64,000 bases of DNA from Palleronia pontilimi (GTDB lineage Bacteria; Pseudomonadota; Alphaproteobacteria; Rhodobacterales; Rhodobacteraceae): NCBI RefSeq assembly GCF_016412875.1, contig NZ_JAEKPD010000001.1:248001-312000 (forward strand), given 5' to 3'. Below the pieces are notes generated by a model. That model saw only the letters and a program-made list of their open reading frames with translations, made no database searches and was not told where the DNA came from. Positions 28,262 through 37,598 of this stretch are shown here, piece by piece (position 1 is the stretch's first letter; each line of letters begins with the position of its first letter). A program made the translations under genes and the position numbers.

Positions 28262-29580
28262 TGGCCCGGTGCCCCGGACGCACCCGCCCCGCCATCGCCC
28301 GCCATGCGCGGATCGACCGTCGCGCCGTCCTGCAGGGACATGGTGCCGCGCACGATCACGCGCTCGCCGCCCTCGAGCCCGCGCGTGACCGCGACATCGC
28401 CGGGGCTGTCGATGGACTGGACCTCGATCGGAACGCGGCTGACCGTGTCGTCGTCCTTCACGATCCACACGGCGCGCCCGTCGCGGCCCAGCTGAACCGC
28501 GGCCTGCGGGATCACCGGGTATTCGGGCGGATCGGATTCGACGACCGTTAGCGTCACGTTCTGGTTGGGCAGAAGCAGCCCGTCGGGGTTCGGGAACGCC
28601 ACGCGCACCTGGACCGTCCCGGTGGACGGGTCGATGGAGTTGCCCACGAAGGACAGCTCGCCCGCCTCGGCATAGGTCGAGCCGTCGGGCAGAAGCAGTT
28701 TCAGATCGTAGCCGCTGATCGACAGGCCATCCGCGGCCGCCGATCTGTCGGCGTCCTGCTCCTCGACCGGAGCCACGTCCGTCCCGCCGATGCCGAGCCG
28801 CTGCCACTGGATCAGGCGATTTTCGCCCAACGCGAAGACCCCCCAGATCGGGTCGAGCTGGGTCAGATCGGCGATCGGGCCGGTGGCTGTGCTGACGAAA
28901 TTGCCGCGGGTGCTGAAGGGCTGGGACATCTTGCCCGAGATCGGTGCCTTGATGGTCGTGTAATCCAGGTTCAGCTGCGCCTGCCGCACGGCCGATTCCG
29001 CTTGCAGCACGTCGCCCTGCGCCGCCTCGAAGGCCGCGGCGGCATCGTCCAGGTTGGCGGCGCTCACCGTCCCGCTGTCGCGCAGTTCCTGGGCGCGGGC
29101 CAGGCTGCGCTCGGCATTGGCCGCCTGGGCGCGGGCGCTTTCGGCCCTGGCCTGCGCGGCCTGAAGTTCGGCTTCGTACTGGGCCTGCTCGATCTGGAAC
29201 AGCAGATCGCCCGATTCGACCGTCTCGCCGCCTGAGAAGGCAACCGCGTCGATGAAGCCCGGCACGCGGGTCTGCACCGACACCCGCTCGATCGGCTCGA
29301 CCCGACCCAGAAAGCTGTAGCTTTCGGCCACGGCGCGCCGCTCGGCCGTCGCAAAGGTGACGGCTGGCGGTGCGCTCTGGCCACCGCCGCCCTGTCCGCC
29401 GCCACTGGCTTCGGCTTCAATCCCAAGAAGGTTGGCCAGGAAGTCCGGCACCGGCACGTCCCCAAAGACGGGCAGCTCGATGGTCGGACCGCTGGGCTGC
29501 GCGCCCTCTTGCTGGGCTGCGATCGGCGTTGCGGCCAGGACCAGGCAGATCGGAAACGACAAAAGGCGACGGTGGTGCAC
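28258..29580 (-). CDS. RND efflux periplasmic adaptor (membrane fusion protein)
   Basis: HlyD/AcrA-type adaptor that links the pump to the outer-membrane channel. The start is uncertain: GTG at 29580 (440 aa) gives a signal peptide ending near PIAAQ; GTG at 29592 and longer forms are possible, and none has a strong ribosome site. The lipoyl-like half is VQTRVPGFIDAVAFSGGETVESGDLLFQIE, followed by an Ala-rich coiled-coil hairpin (about residues 120-190), then a beta-barrel. There is no lipobox cysteine. It is translationally coupled to the RND gene. Confidence 0.88.
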   Translation of the reverse strand: MHHRRLLSFPICLVLAATPIAAQQEGAQPSGPTIELPVFGDVPVPDFLANLLGIEAEASGGGQGGGGQSAPPAVTFATAERRAVAESYSFLGRVEPIERVSVQTRVPGFIDAVAFSGGETVESGDLLFQIEQAQYEAELQAAQARAESARAQAANAERSLARAQELRDSGTVSAANLDDAAAAFEAAQGDVLQAESAVRQAQLNLDYTTIKAPISGKMSQPFSTRGNFVSTATGPIADLTQLDPIWGVFALGENRLIQWQRLGIGGTDVAPVEEQDADRSAAADGLSISGYDLKLLLPDGSTYAEAGELSFVGNSIDPSTGTVQVRVAFPNPDGLLLPNQNVTLTVVESDPPEYPVIPQAAVQLGRDGRAVWIVKDDDTVSRVPIEVQSIDSPGDVAVTRGLEGGERVIVRGTMSLQDGATVDPRMAGDGGAGASGAPGQ

Positions 29581-29710
29581 GGCACAATCCACTGCAAAAA
29601 AGGGAAAAAGGCGTTGCAGCCTAGGTAAGCCGCCCCGGGCCGTAGTCAAAAAGTCTTGTTACGCCACGCCACGACTGGAAAGCCCCCGAAATCGGCGGCA
29701 TTTTGACGTC

Positions 29711-30256
29711 ATGAGTCTCGAACAACGACCCCATGTCCTTCCGGACCGCGTGAAGACGGCGATCGCCGTCGGCAAGGTGCCCGTGGTCATTTCCGATCCG
29801 TCCCTGCCGGACACGCCGCTGATCTACCTGAACGATGCGTTCTCGCGGATGACCGGCTACGCGTTCGATGACGCGGTCGGGCGCAACTGCCGGTTTCTTC
29901 AACCCCCCGAGGGCGCAGGACCGGTGGTCGCCCGCGTTCGCGCGTTCCTCGAAGACGGCGAGGCCCGTCACGATCGCTTCGTGATCCCGAACCAGCGGCG
30001 GGACGGCACGCCGTTTCTGAACCTGGTCTATATTTCGAAGCTCAGGACGGGCACCGGCGCACAGCTTTTCCTGGGCTCGCAATTCGACATCACGTCGATC
30101 ACGGCGCGCAGCGCGAACGCCTATGACCGGGCCCTGGCCGCCGATCTGAGGGAAATCAGCAGCTTGACCGACGCCCATGGCTGGTCGATGCTGGGATCCA
30201 CTTCGACTCTGGCGTCGAGTTTCGAAACGATCGTGCAGGCAAAACTGGATGGATGA
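29711..30256 (+). CDS. Short LOV-domain blue-light photoreceptor
   Basis: 181 aa, consisting of one LOV (PAS) domain plus a C-terminal helix. The flavin-adduct motif GRNCRFLQ is intact, with Cys60 as the photoactive residue. Asn92/Asn104-like positions (IPNQRRDGTPFLNLVYIS) and the flavin-contacting Gln124 (GSQFDIT) are all conserved. No output domain is fused, as in short LOV proteins known from roseobacters. The stop overlaps the start of the CheB/CheR kinase gene by 8 bp, so the photoreceptor and kinase are very likely co-translated. There is no clear Shine-Dalgarno before the ATG. It is divergent from the RND adaptor gene. Confidence 0.92.
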   Translation: MSLEQRPHVLPDRVKTAIAVGKVPVVISDPSLPDTPLIYLNDAFSRMTGYAFDDAVGRNCRFLQPPEGAGPVVARVRAFLEDGEARHDRFVIPNQRRDGTPFLNLVYISKLRTGTGAQLFLGSQFDITSITARSANAYDRALAADLREISSLTDAHGWSMLGSTSTLASSFETIVQAKLDG

Positions 30257-33200
30257 TTCCGCACCCGCTGGCGCACCGCGCGAGCTGCCTGTGGTGGGCA
30301 TTGGCGCGTCGGCGGGCGGGCTCGAGGCCCTGCGCGAGATGTTCTCGGCCCACGAGGACGGCGCCGACATGGCGTTCGTCGTGGTCCAGCACCTGGACCC
30401 GACCCACGAATCGCTGATGGCCCAGCTGATCGAGCGCTATACCACCATGGCCGTGTCGCAGGCCGCCGGGGGCGAGACGCTCGAGCCGAACCACGTCTAC
30501 GTGATCCCGCCCGGCCACGGGCTGGCGATCGAGGACGGCGTGCTGCAGCTGACCGAATTCACCGATCCGCGCGGCATGCGGCGGCCCATCGACGATTTCC
30601 TGGAAAGCCTGGCGCACGACAAGGGCGCGCAATCGGCTTGCGTCATCCTGTCGGGCACCGGCGCCGATGGCAGCCGCGGGATGCGCGCCATCATGGAGCA
30701 GGGCGGGCTGTGCCTGGTCCAGGATCCGAAGACGGCGCGATATGACGGGATGCCGACCTCGGCCATCAAGACTGGCCTGGTGGACGTGGTGTCGATGCCG
30801 AACGCGATCATCGACCACCTGATGCGCTTTTTCGATCCCACCAACGCGGCACAGGCCGCCGACCCGGACGTCATCGAGAACGCCGACTATATCGAAGCGC
30901 TGTGCGAGCGGTTGCGCGAGACGATCGGCCACGATTTTTCCAACTACAAGCGGGCCACGCTGGTGCGGCGGATCGCCCGGCGGATGCAGGTTCTGGGCAT
31001 CGAGGAGGGCCAGGATTACCTGGCCTTCACCCGCTCGAACGCCAAGGAATGCCAGCTGCTGTTCCGCGATCTGCTGATCAACGTCACGCGCTTCTTCCGC
31101 GATCCCGAGCATTTCGCAAAGCTCAACGAAAAGGTGATCGAGCCGCTTGTGGCGAATGCCGAGGATGGCGAAGAAATCCGTCTCTGGGTGGCGGGATGCT
31201 CCAGCGGCGAAGAGGCCTACACCTTCGCGATGTATTTCAGCGAGGCCATGCAGAAATACGACGTGCGCCCCTACGTCCAGATCTTCGCCACCGATATCGA
31301 CGAAAAGATGCTGTCACTGGGCCGCGCCTGCACCTATCCGCTGGCGGCTTTGTCCGACATCCCCGCGTCGTTCCGCGATCGCTACACGATCTCGAACCAG
31401 GACTCCTTTTCGCTGACGCCGCAGGTGCGCGACATGGTGCGCTTCAGCCTGCATTCGCTGATCCGGGATCCGCCGTTCTCGAAGATCGACCTGATCTCGT
31501 GCCGCAACCTGCTGATCTACCTGGACGAGACGATCCAGAAGCAGGTCATGCCGCTGTTCCACTTCTCGCTGCGCACCGGCGCCTGCCTGTTCCTGGGATC
31601 ATCCGAGGCGATCGGCCGGTTCGAAGACCTGTTCGACCCCATCGACCAGAGCGCGCGGATTTTCCAGCGCCGCAACGTGCTGAGCCGGTATTCGCTGCAA
31701 TTGCCCAAGGGCAACGTCCGCGACACGCCCTATCGCCGCGCCGAGCCCGATCAAGCGTCCACGCAACCGCGCGAGAACCCGATCGAGATCGCCGCGCTGA
31801 AGCGCATGGCCAATCACTACGCGCCGGTGTCCCTGCTGGTCGACGAGCAGGGCAACCTGCTGCAGCGGTGGGGCAGGGTCGGACGCTTCCTGGATTTCCC
31901 CGAACGGCTCGAGCGCAACGTGCATGTGCCCACCCTTGCCAAGCCCGGCTTGCGCGAGATCGTCGGCGCGCTTCTGCGCGAGGTGCGCAAGACCGAGCGG
32001 CGCAGCATCATCCGCGATGTCGAGGTGTTGACCGAGTTCGGCAAGCTCACCTGCTCGGTCGTGGGCGAGCCGATCGAGCCGTTCGCCACGCTTCTGGTGA
32101 TCCGCGAAACCGGCGCGCTGGAACCGTTCGACGGGGACGACCTGACCGAATTCGACCAGCAGGAAGGCCAGCTGAAATTCCTGGAAGACGAGCTTCAGAC
32201 GGCGCGCCATCGCCTGAGCTCGACGGTCGAGGAGCTCGAGACCACGAACGAAGAGCTGAAAAGCTCGAACGAAGAAATGATGTCGATGAACGAAGAGCTT
32301 CAGTCGACCAACGAGGAGCTGACGACCGTCAACGACGAACTGAAGAGCAAGCTCGACGAGCTGACGGTGGCCAATTCGGACCTGAAGAACTTCTTCGACT
32401 CGACCGAACTGATGATTATCGTCGTCGACACCAATCTGAGACTGCGCAGCTACACCGAGGCGGCCGAACAGCTGTTCGAGCTCGACAAGTCGTCGATCGG
32501 CAAGCCGCTTGGCGCGCTGAAGACCAGCCTGCGGGAAGACGATTTCCTGCACCACGTGTCCGACGCCGCGCGAAACGGACACGCGGCCGAGTATCGCGCC
32601 CATACCGGCGCGCGCAGCTTTATCGCCCGCATCATTCCCTATCGCCGTTTCGACGGATCGGTCGATGGCGCCACGCTGATATTCACCGACGTCACCAACG
32701 CGCTTCAGCTCGAGCAGGATCTGAAGGAAGAGCAGGAGCGGCTGAGCCTGGCGCTGGAAGTCGCGGGCATCGGCATCTGGGAATACGAGCCGTCCAGCGA
32801 CAAGACCACGCTTGACGTGACCGAACGCTACCTGCTGGACATTCCCGCGGGCGATCCCGGCGACCAGATGGACCCGATCCTGAGCAGGCTGTCGGACGAA
32901 GACCGGACCCGCATCAACAGCGCGCTGCGGCGCGCCATGGACGGCCAGAACGACTTCGACGAGACGTTCAAACTCCCGCTGCGGTCGGGCGGCGTACGCT
33001 GGCTGCACGGGCTGGGTCGCCGCGTGGCCGTCGGGGACAAGCGCAAGTTCATCGGCGTGACCTACGACGTGTCCAGCGAACGCGAATTGCTGGCCCAGCG
33101 CGAGTTGCTGATCCGCGAAATGCACCACCGGGTGAAGAACCTGTTCGCCGTCGTCTCGGCGCTGGTCAGCGTCTCGGCGCGGGATGTGGACGACATCGAT

Positions 33201-33698
33201 CAGCTGGCCGCGACGCTCAGGGGTCGTATCCAGGCGCTGGACCGGTCCCATTCGCTGTCGTCCGGCTTCGACATCGTGGACGAATTCGCGCTGCGCGACG
33301 TGATCGAAGCGGCGCTGGCCCCTGCGCTGCAGGACCACGCGCTGAACATCGACGGCCCCGAGGTCGAGGTGGCGCGGGATCGCCTGACGCCGCTGGCGTT
33401 GATCCTGCACGAATGGACGACGAATTCCCTGAAATACGGGGCGCTGGCGGTGGATGGCGGCACGCTTGACGTGGGCTGGAGCGTGGACGGCGACCGCGTG
33501 GCACTCAGATGGTCCGAAACCGGTGGCATCGAAGTCCCTGGTGGCAAGGCAGGCTTCGGCACGCTTCTGATCGAAGCCACGGCCCGTCAGCTCAGCGCGG
33601 AAGTGGACGCGATCGCCACGGAAGGCGGCTACAAGCGGACGCTGACCTTCCCGGTCTCCGAGCCTCAGGCCGACGTGGGCAGACCTTCCAGCGCCTGA
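30249..33698 (+). CDS. CheB/CheR fusion with PAS and HWE histidine kinase
   Basis: 1149 aa. CheB methylesterase domain about 10-190 with triad Ser21 (GASAGG), His48 (QHLDP) and Asp140 (GTGAD). CheR methyltransferase about 215-480 (NVTRFFRDPEHF, WVAGCSSGEEAY, FATDIDE, SCRNLLIYL). A linker and PAS-like region cover 515-630, and a long coiled coil of repeated NEEL units about 640-715. PAS domains cover about 716-820 and 835-945. The HWE-type kinase follows: REMHHRVKN with His959/His960 as phospho-acceptor, LHEWTTNSLKYGAL in the N-box and RWSE as the WxE signature. It is coupled to the LOV gene upstream; the receiver gene downstream converges with a 34-bp overlap. It probably relays a light or other signal to that receiver. 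Confidence 0.92.
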   Translation: MDDSAPAGAPRELPVVGIGASAGGLEALREMFSAHEDGADMAFVVVQHLDPTHESLMAQLIERYTTMAVSQAAGGETLEPNHVYVIPPGHGLAIEDGVLQLTEFTDPRGMRRPIDDFLESLAHDKGAQSACVILSGTGADGSRGMRAIMEQGGLCLVQDPKTARYDGMPTSAIKTGLVDVVSMPNAIIDHLMRFFDPTNAAQAADPDVIENADYIEALCERLRETIGHDFSNYKRATLVRRIARRMQVLGIEEGQDYLAFTRSNAKECQLLFRDLLINVTRFFRDPEHFAKLNEKVIEPLVANAEDGEEIRLWVAGCSSGEEAYTFAMYFSEAMQKYDVRPYVQIFATDIDEKMLSLGRACTYPLAALSDIPASFRDRYTISNQDSFSLTPQVRDMVRFSLHSLIRDPPFSKIDLISCRNLLIYLDETIQKQVMPLFHFSLRTGACLFLGSSEAIGRFEDLFDPIDQSARIFQRRNVLSRYSLQLPKGNVRDTPYRRAEPDQASTQPRENPIEIAALKRMANHYAPVSLLVDEQGNLLQRWGRVGRFLDFPERLERNVHVPTLAKPGLREIVGALLREVRKTERRSIIRDVEVLTEFGKLTCSVVGEPIEPFATLLVIRETGALEPFDGDDLTEFDQQEGQLKFLEDELQTARHRLSSTVEELETTNEELKSSNEEMMSMNEELQSTNEELTTVNDELKSKLDELTVANSDLKNFFDSTELMIIVVDTNLRLRSYTEAAEQLFELDKSSIGKPLGALKTSLREDDFLHHVSDAARNGHAAEYRAHTGARSFIARIIPYRRFDGSVDGATLIFTDVTNALQLEQDLKEEQERLSLALEVAGIGIWEYEPSSDKTTLDVTERYLLDIPAGDPGDQMDPILSRLSDEDRTRINSALRRAMDGQNDFDETFKLPLRSGGVRWLHGLGRRVAVGDKRKFIGVTYDVSSERELLAQRELLIREMHHRVKNLFAVVSALVSVSARDVDDIDQLAATLRGRIQALDRSHSLSSGFDIVDEFALRDVIEAALAPALQDHALNIDGPEVEVARDRLTPLALILHEWTTNSLKYGALAVDGGTLDVGWSVDGDRVALRWSETGGIEVPGGKAGFGTLLIEATARQLSAEVDAIATEGGYKRTLTFPVSEPQADVGRPSSA

Positions 33699-34024
33699 AG
33701 GATGCGCTCGGGCGCCGAAGGCTTGGGAATGAACGTGCAATCCGCGAACGCGTCGTTCCGGTCGCTCGGCGCGTTGTTCGCGCTGCAAAAGATCAGTCGG
33801 CATCCGGCCGCGCGCATCTCACCGGCCAGTTGCCAGATCGTCTCGCCCCGGATGTTGATATCGAGCAGCGCCACGTCGGGATGCCGTTCTTCGAACAGCT
33901 GTCGCGCTTCCTTCAACGAAATCGCAGGGCCCACCACTTCACGGCCCGAGCTTTGCACAGTGTCCGCCAGATCGTAGGCGATCAGGGCCTCGTCATCCAG
34001 AATCAGCACGCGTTCAGTCATCAT
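33665..34024 (-). CDS. Single-domain response regulator
   Basis: Receiver domain only, 119 aa. The acidic pair is Asp10/Asp11, phospho-acceptor Asp55 (LLDINI), Ser81 (FCSAN) at the Ser/Thr switch position, and Lys101 (PKP). No output domain follows. It is antiparallel to the kinase gene and shares 34 bp with its 3' end. It is the obvious cognate partner, acting as a phosphate sink or through protein contact. An ATG three bases further in is an alternative start. Confidence 0.9.
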   Translation of the reverse strand: MMTERVLILDDEALIAYDLADTVQSSGREVVGPAISLKEARQLFEERHPDVALLDINIRGETIWQLAGEMRAAGCRLIFCSANNAPSDRNDAFADCTFIPKPSAPERILQALEGLPTSA

Positions 34025-34143
34025 TGCCTGTCATCTTGTCGCCCCGCCCCACTCGTCAGCCCTGTAACGCTGATTAGCGGAAAGTGGTTCAGCGCAACTT
34101 TGCGACAAGTCAAACAGTGGCAAAAGGATCACGCGACCTTACG

Positions 34144-34899
34144 TCAACTCCGCACGAAGACCGGCTGTCCGGCGGTCGATGCATCCGGGTCGAAGCCGTA
34201 ACCTCCGACCGAGAAACCGCGCAGATCTTCCGCGTCGTCGATGCCCTGCTCCAGCACCCAGCGCGCCATGGCGCCGCGGGCGCGCTTGGCCATCACGGCG
34301 ATCACCTTGCGCTTGCCGCCGCGGTCTTCCTCGAACCGCGGCTCGACCAGTTTCAGCCCGTCCAGCGCGTCCCGGTCCACCGCCTTGGCGTATTCCGCCG
34401 ATGCCAGATTCAGGATCGTGTCGGTGCCCGCGTCGCGCGCGTCGCTTGCGATCTGGCGCGCGATCTTGTCGGCCCAGAAGCGATAGAGCGTCCCGGCCTC
34501 GTGCCCCTTCAGCTTGCGCCCCATCTCAAGACGGTAGGGATGCGTCGCGTCGGCGGGCCGCAACAGGCCGTAAAGGCCCGACAGGATGCGCAGCCTGCGA
34601 TGCGCGTCGGATCGTCCGGCGTCGTCCAGGGTCGCCAATTCAAGGTGCCGATAGACGTCGCCATCAAACATCTCGCCCGCCGCCAGATCGGCGTCGCGGT
34701 CCCAAGTCGCGAAGCGCTCCACGTTCAGATCGGCAATCGCCGAGGACACTTTCATGATCTCTTCGATGTCACCGGCAGACCAGCCGCGCGCCACCGACAC
34801 GAGCTCTTCCGCCTCGTCCAGGAACCGCGGTGCCGTGCGGGCGCGCCCGGCCGCGCGTGCTTCGTTCAGGTTCTTGGCGGGGGAAAGCAGGATCAACAT
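34144..34899 (-). CDS. yaaA: Peroxide stress protein YaaA
   Basis: 251 aa of the DUF328/YaaA family, with the N-terminal LLSPAKNLN motif and C-terminal MAKRARGAMARWV. In E. coli YaaA lowers intracellular free iron and limits peroxide damage. It appears to be a monocistronic gene on the minus strand between the response regulator and recQ. Confidence 0.92.
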   Translation of the reverse strand: MLILLSPAKNLNEARAAGRARTAPRFLDEAEELVSVARGWSAGDIEEIMKVSSAIADLNVERFATWDRDADLAAGEMFDGDVYRHLELATLDDAGRSDAHRRLRILSGLYGLLRPADATHPYRLEMGRKLKGHEAGTLYRFWADKIARQIASDARDAGTDTILNLASAEYAKAVDRDALDGLKLVEPRFEEDRGGKRKVIAVMAKRARGAMARWVLEQGIDDAEDLRGFSVGGYGFDPDASTAGQPVFVRS

Positions 34900-35004
34900 G
34901 GGTCAAGGTCCGTGGGCAAGCTGGCGCAATATCGCGCCACGCTATCCCCCGCGCCCGCCCGGAACTCAACCCCCGCGACCGGGGGCGAAATGTCGCCCGG
35001 ACTT

Positions 35005-37047
35005 TCAGTCGCTGTTCAGGACATCCAGGAACGCGTCGCCGAACCGGTCGATCTTCTGCGCGCTGATGCCCGGTGCGCGCGCCAGGTCGTCCAGCGTCGC
35101 GGGCCGCCGCTCGGCGATCCAGCGCAGGGTGGACGAGGTGCAGCTCATCGGCTTGCCGGTCCCGTCGCTGCCGCGCGCAAGACGTGACTGGGCGTCGTGC
35201 AGCTGGTCGAAGACGTCGGCCGCCGCGCGCCCGGCCAGCTTGCGCCGGGCGGGGTGCATGTCTTGGGCCGCGTCGCCCGTGATGACCTTCAGGAACGCGG
35301 CCCCGTATTTTTCGAGCTTCACCGCCCCGATGCCCGAGATCCGCATCATGTCGTCCAGCGATGCGGGCCGGGTCTCGGCCATCTCGATCAGGGTGCGGTC
35401 GTTGAACACGACATAGGCGGGCACCGACTGCGCCTCGGCCAGGGCACGTCGCTGCGCCTTCAGCGCCGACAGCAGCGGCGCGTCTTCTTCGGCCACCAGC
35501 GTCTTCGCGGCGGGCCGTTCGCGCCGCCGCAGCGCGTCGCGGCGCAGGTCGATCGACGCCTCGCCCCGCAGGATCGGCCGCGCCGCGTGGGTCATCCGCA
35601 GCGCGCCGTAGCGCTCGGCATCCGGGCGCACCAGGTCGGCGCCCATCATCTGCCGGAAGATCGCCTGCCACGTCCGCTTGTCCTGCGCTCGCCCCACCCC
35701 GAAGGTCGGCAGGCTGTCGTGGCCGTGCTGGCGCACCTTGTCGGTCACGCTTCCGGTCAGGATGTCGATCAGGTGGCCGGTGCCGAAACGCTCGTCCGTG
35801 CGCAGGATCGCCGACAGCGCCATGCGCACGGATTCGGTCCCGTCGAAGGTTTCGGGTGGGCGGTCGCACAGGTCGCAATTGCCGCACGGCGCGGCCTCTT
35901 CGCCAAAGTAGCCCAGAAGCTGCACGCGACGGCAACCCAGCGCCTCGGCCAGGCCCAGTAGCGCGTTCAGCCGCCCGTGATCGGCATCCTTGCGCTCGGA
36001 CGGGGCTAGGCCTTCGTCGATCTGGGTGCGCCTGAGCCGGATGTCGTCGGGACCGTAAAGCGTCAGCGTCTCGGCGGGCGCCCCGTCGCGGCCCGCGCGG
36101 CCGATTTCCTGGTAGTAACCCTCGATGCTCTTGGGCAGATCGGCATGGGCGACCCAGCGGATATCGGGCTTGTCGACGCCCATCCCGAAGGCCACCGTGG
36201 CGCAGACGATCAGGCCGTCCTCGCGGGTGAAGCGCGTCTCGACCTCGCGGCGGGCGTCGGCCTCCATGCCGCCGTGATAGGCGCAGGCCGAATGGCCCGC
36301 CTGCCCCAGCGCCTGGGCCAGCCCTTCGGTCTTGGCGCGGGTGCCGCAATAGACGATGCCCGACTGTCCCTTGCGCGCCTCTGCGAAGTCCAGGATCTGG
36401 CGGCGCGGCTGGTCCTTGGCACCGAAGGCCAGGTGGATGTTCGGCCGGTCGAACCCGCCCAGGAATTGCCGCGGCTCGGCCCCCCCGAACAGCCGCGCCA
36501 CGATCTCTTCGCGCGTCTCGAGGTCCGCCGTGGCGGTGAAGGCGGCCAGCGGCACGTCCAGCGCGCGGCGCAGCTCGCCGATGCGCAGGTAATCGGGTCG
36601 GAAATCGTGGCCCCACTGGGACACGCAATGCGCCTCGTCCACGGCGATCCGGGCGATCCCCGCCTCGCGCAGCGCGCGGTCCATTCCGCCCGACGCCAGG
36701 CGCTCGGGCGCCATGTAGAGCAGTTTCAGCGACCCGTCGCGCAAGCCGTCCCAGACGGCGTTGGTCTCATCCTCGAGATTGCCGGACGTCAGCGCGCCCG
36801 CCGCCACGCCCACGGCCTGCAGCGCCCGCACCTGGTCGCGCATCAGCGCGATCAGGGGCGAGATCACCAGCGTCACGCCGGGCCCCATCAGCGCGGGCAA
36901 CTGGTAGCACAGCGACTTGCCCCCGCCGGTGGGCAGGATGGCCAGCACGTCCTCGCCCCCCGCGACGGCGCCGACGATTTCTTCCTGTCCCGGCCGGAAG
37001 TCGGTGAACCCGAAGACCTGCGCCAACAGCGCGCGCGCTTGCTCCAT
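35005..37047 (-). CDS. recQ: ATP-dependent DNA helicase RecQ
   Basis: 3'-5' helicase of recombinational repair, 680 aa. Walker A LPTGGGKSLCYQLPAL is near residue 40 and the DEAH box IAVDEAHCVSQWGHDFRPDY about 95 residues later. Next come a helicase C domain, the zinc cluster (CRRVQLLGYFGEEAAPCGNCDLC), a winged helix, and an HRDC domain. Two HRDC/helix-hairpin-like end segments (MMRISGIGAVKLEKYG and LARAPGISAQKIDRFG) are visible. Confidence 0.95.
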   Translation of the reverse strand: MEQARALLAQVFGFTDFRPGQEEIVGAVAGGEDVLAILPTGGGKSLCYQLPALMGPGVTLVISPLIALMRDQVRALQAVGVAAGALTSGNLEDETNAVWDGLRDGSLKLLYMAPERLASGGMDRALREAGIARIAVDEAHCVSQWGHDFRPDYLRIGELRRALDVPLAAFTATADLETREEIVARLFGGAEPRQFLGGFDRPNIHLAFGAKDQPRRQILDFAEARKGQSGIVYCGTRAKTEGLAQALGQAGHSACAYHGGMEADARREVETRFTREDGLIVCATVAFGMGVDKPDIRWVAHADLPKSIEGYYQEIGRAGRDGAPAETLTLYGPDDIRLRRTQIDEGLAPSERKDADHGRLNALLGLAEALGCRRVQLLGYFGEEAAPCGNCDLCDRPPETFDGTESVRMALSAILRTDERFGTGHLIDILTGSVTDKVRQHGHDSLPTFGVGRAQDKRTWQAIFRQMMGADLVRPDAERYGALRMTHAARPILRGEASIDLRRDALRRRERPAAKTLVAEEDAPLLSALKAQRRALAEAQSVPAYVVFNDRTLIEMAETRPASLDDMMRISGIGAVKLEKYGAAFLKVITGDAAQDMHPARRKLAGRAAADVFDQLHDAQSRLARGSDGTGKPMSCTSSTLRWIAERRPATLDDLARAPGISAQKIDRFGDAFLDVLNSD

Positions 37048-37138
37048 GGCCTGTGCTCTTTTCGATTACCGCTCGTTCGGCGCGCAGACTCCCACATCGG
37101 AACTCGGTGGACAAGACTGACCCGGCGCGCCGCACCGT

Positions 37139-37164
37139 CCCATCTTTGTTCTTCCAAATATCCC
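37139..37164. repeat. Dispersed 25-bp intergenic motif (copy 2)
   Basis: CCCATCTTTGTTCTTC followed by C/T and AAATATCC. The same sequence with one mismatch occurs at about 16671-16695, after the peroxidase terminator. Here it lies between recQ and yggT, in the roughly 145-bp spacer. It probably belongs to a dispersed intergenic family. Confidence 0.5.
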
Positions 37165-37193
37165 GGTGCAACGCCGCCAGGGGGCGCTGCGGC

Positions 37194-37481
37194 TCAGTAG
37201 AAGGCGGACGCGTTGTTGATCAGGACGATGCGCAGGGCGTAGACGCCGATCAGCGCGACAAGCGGCGCAAGATCCAGCCCCCCCATGGCCGGCAGCAACC
37301 GCCGGATCGGCCCGTAAAGCGGCTCGAGAAGGCGGTTCAGCCCGTCCCAGAGCTGCGCGACCAGCGGCTGACGCAGGTTCAGCACCTGGAAATTGATCAA
37401 CCACGACATGACGATATGGGCGATCATGATGAACCACACCACGTCGAGGATCAGCATCAGGATCTGGAAAAGCGATGTCAT
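37194..37481 (-). CDS. YggT-family membrane protein
   Basis: 95 aa with two hydrophobic regions (LFQILMLILDVVWFIMIAHIVMSWL and LAPLVALIGVYALRIVLI) around the PIRRLLPAMGGLDLAPL motif of the YggT family. The family is linked to osmotic stress and membrane organisation. GGAAGG precedes the ATG at 37481. It is divergent from the thioesterase gene. Confidence 0.9.
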   Translation of the reverse strand: MTSLFQILMLILDVVWFIMIAHIVMSWLINFQVLNLRQPLVAQLWDGLNRLLEPLYGPIRRLLPAMGGLDLAPLVALIGVYALRIVLINNASAFY

Positions 37482-37598
37482 GGCGGGCCTTCCTGCTCGG
37501 GTCTCGCCCCGATCTATGCGCCCCGCGACGCGGCGGCAAGGCTTGACCGCGCGTCCCGGCCGGGCCACCTGCCACGCGACCCATTCAGGAGCGTCCGC

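Noticed and set aside
29711-30256. A phototropin-type LOV kinase fusion
   Set aside because: The LOV gene ends with a stop after a C-terminal helix; the kinase is a separate, overlapping gene.
30249-33698. Assignment of the CheB/CheR kinase to a chemotaxis operon
   Set aside because: No cheA, cheW, cheY or receptor genes are adjacent, and the kinase domain is HWE type rather than CheA.
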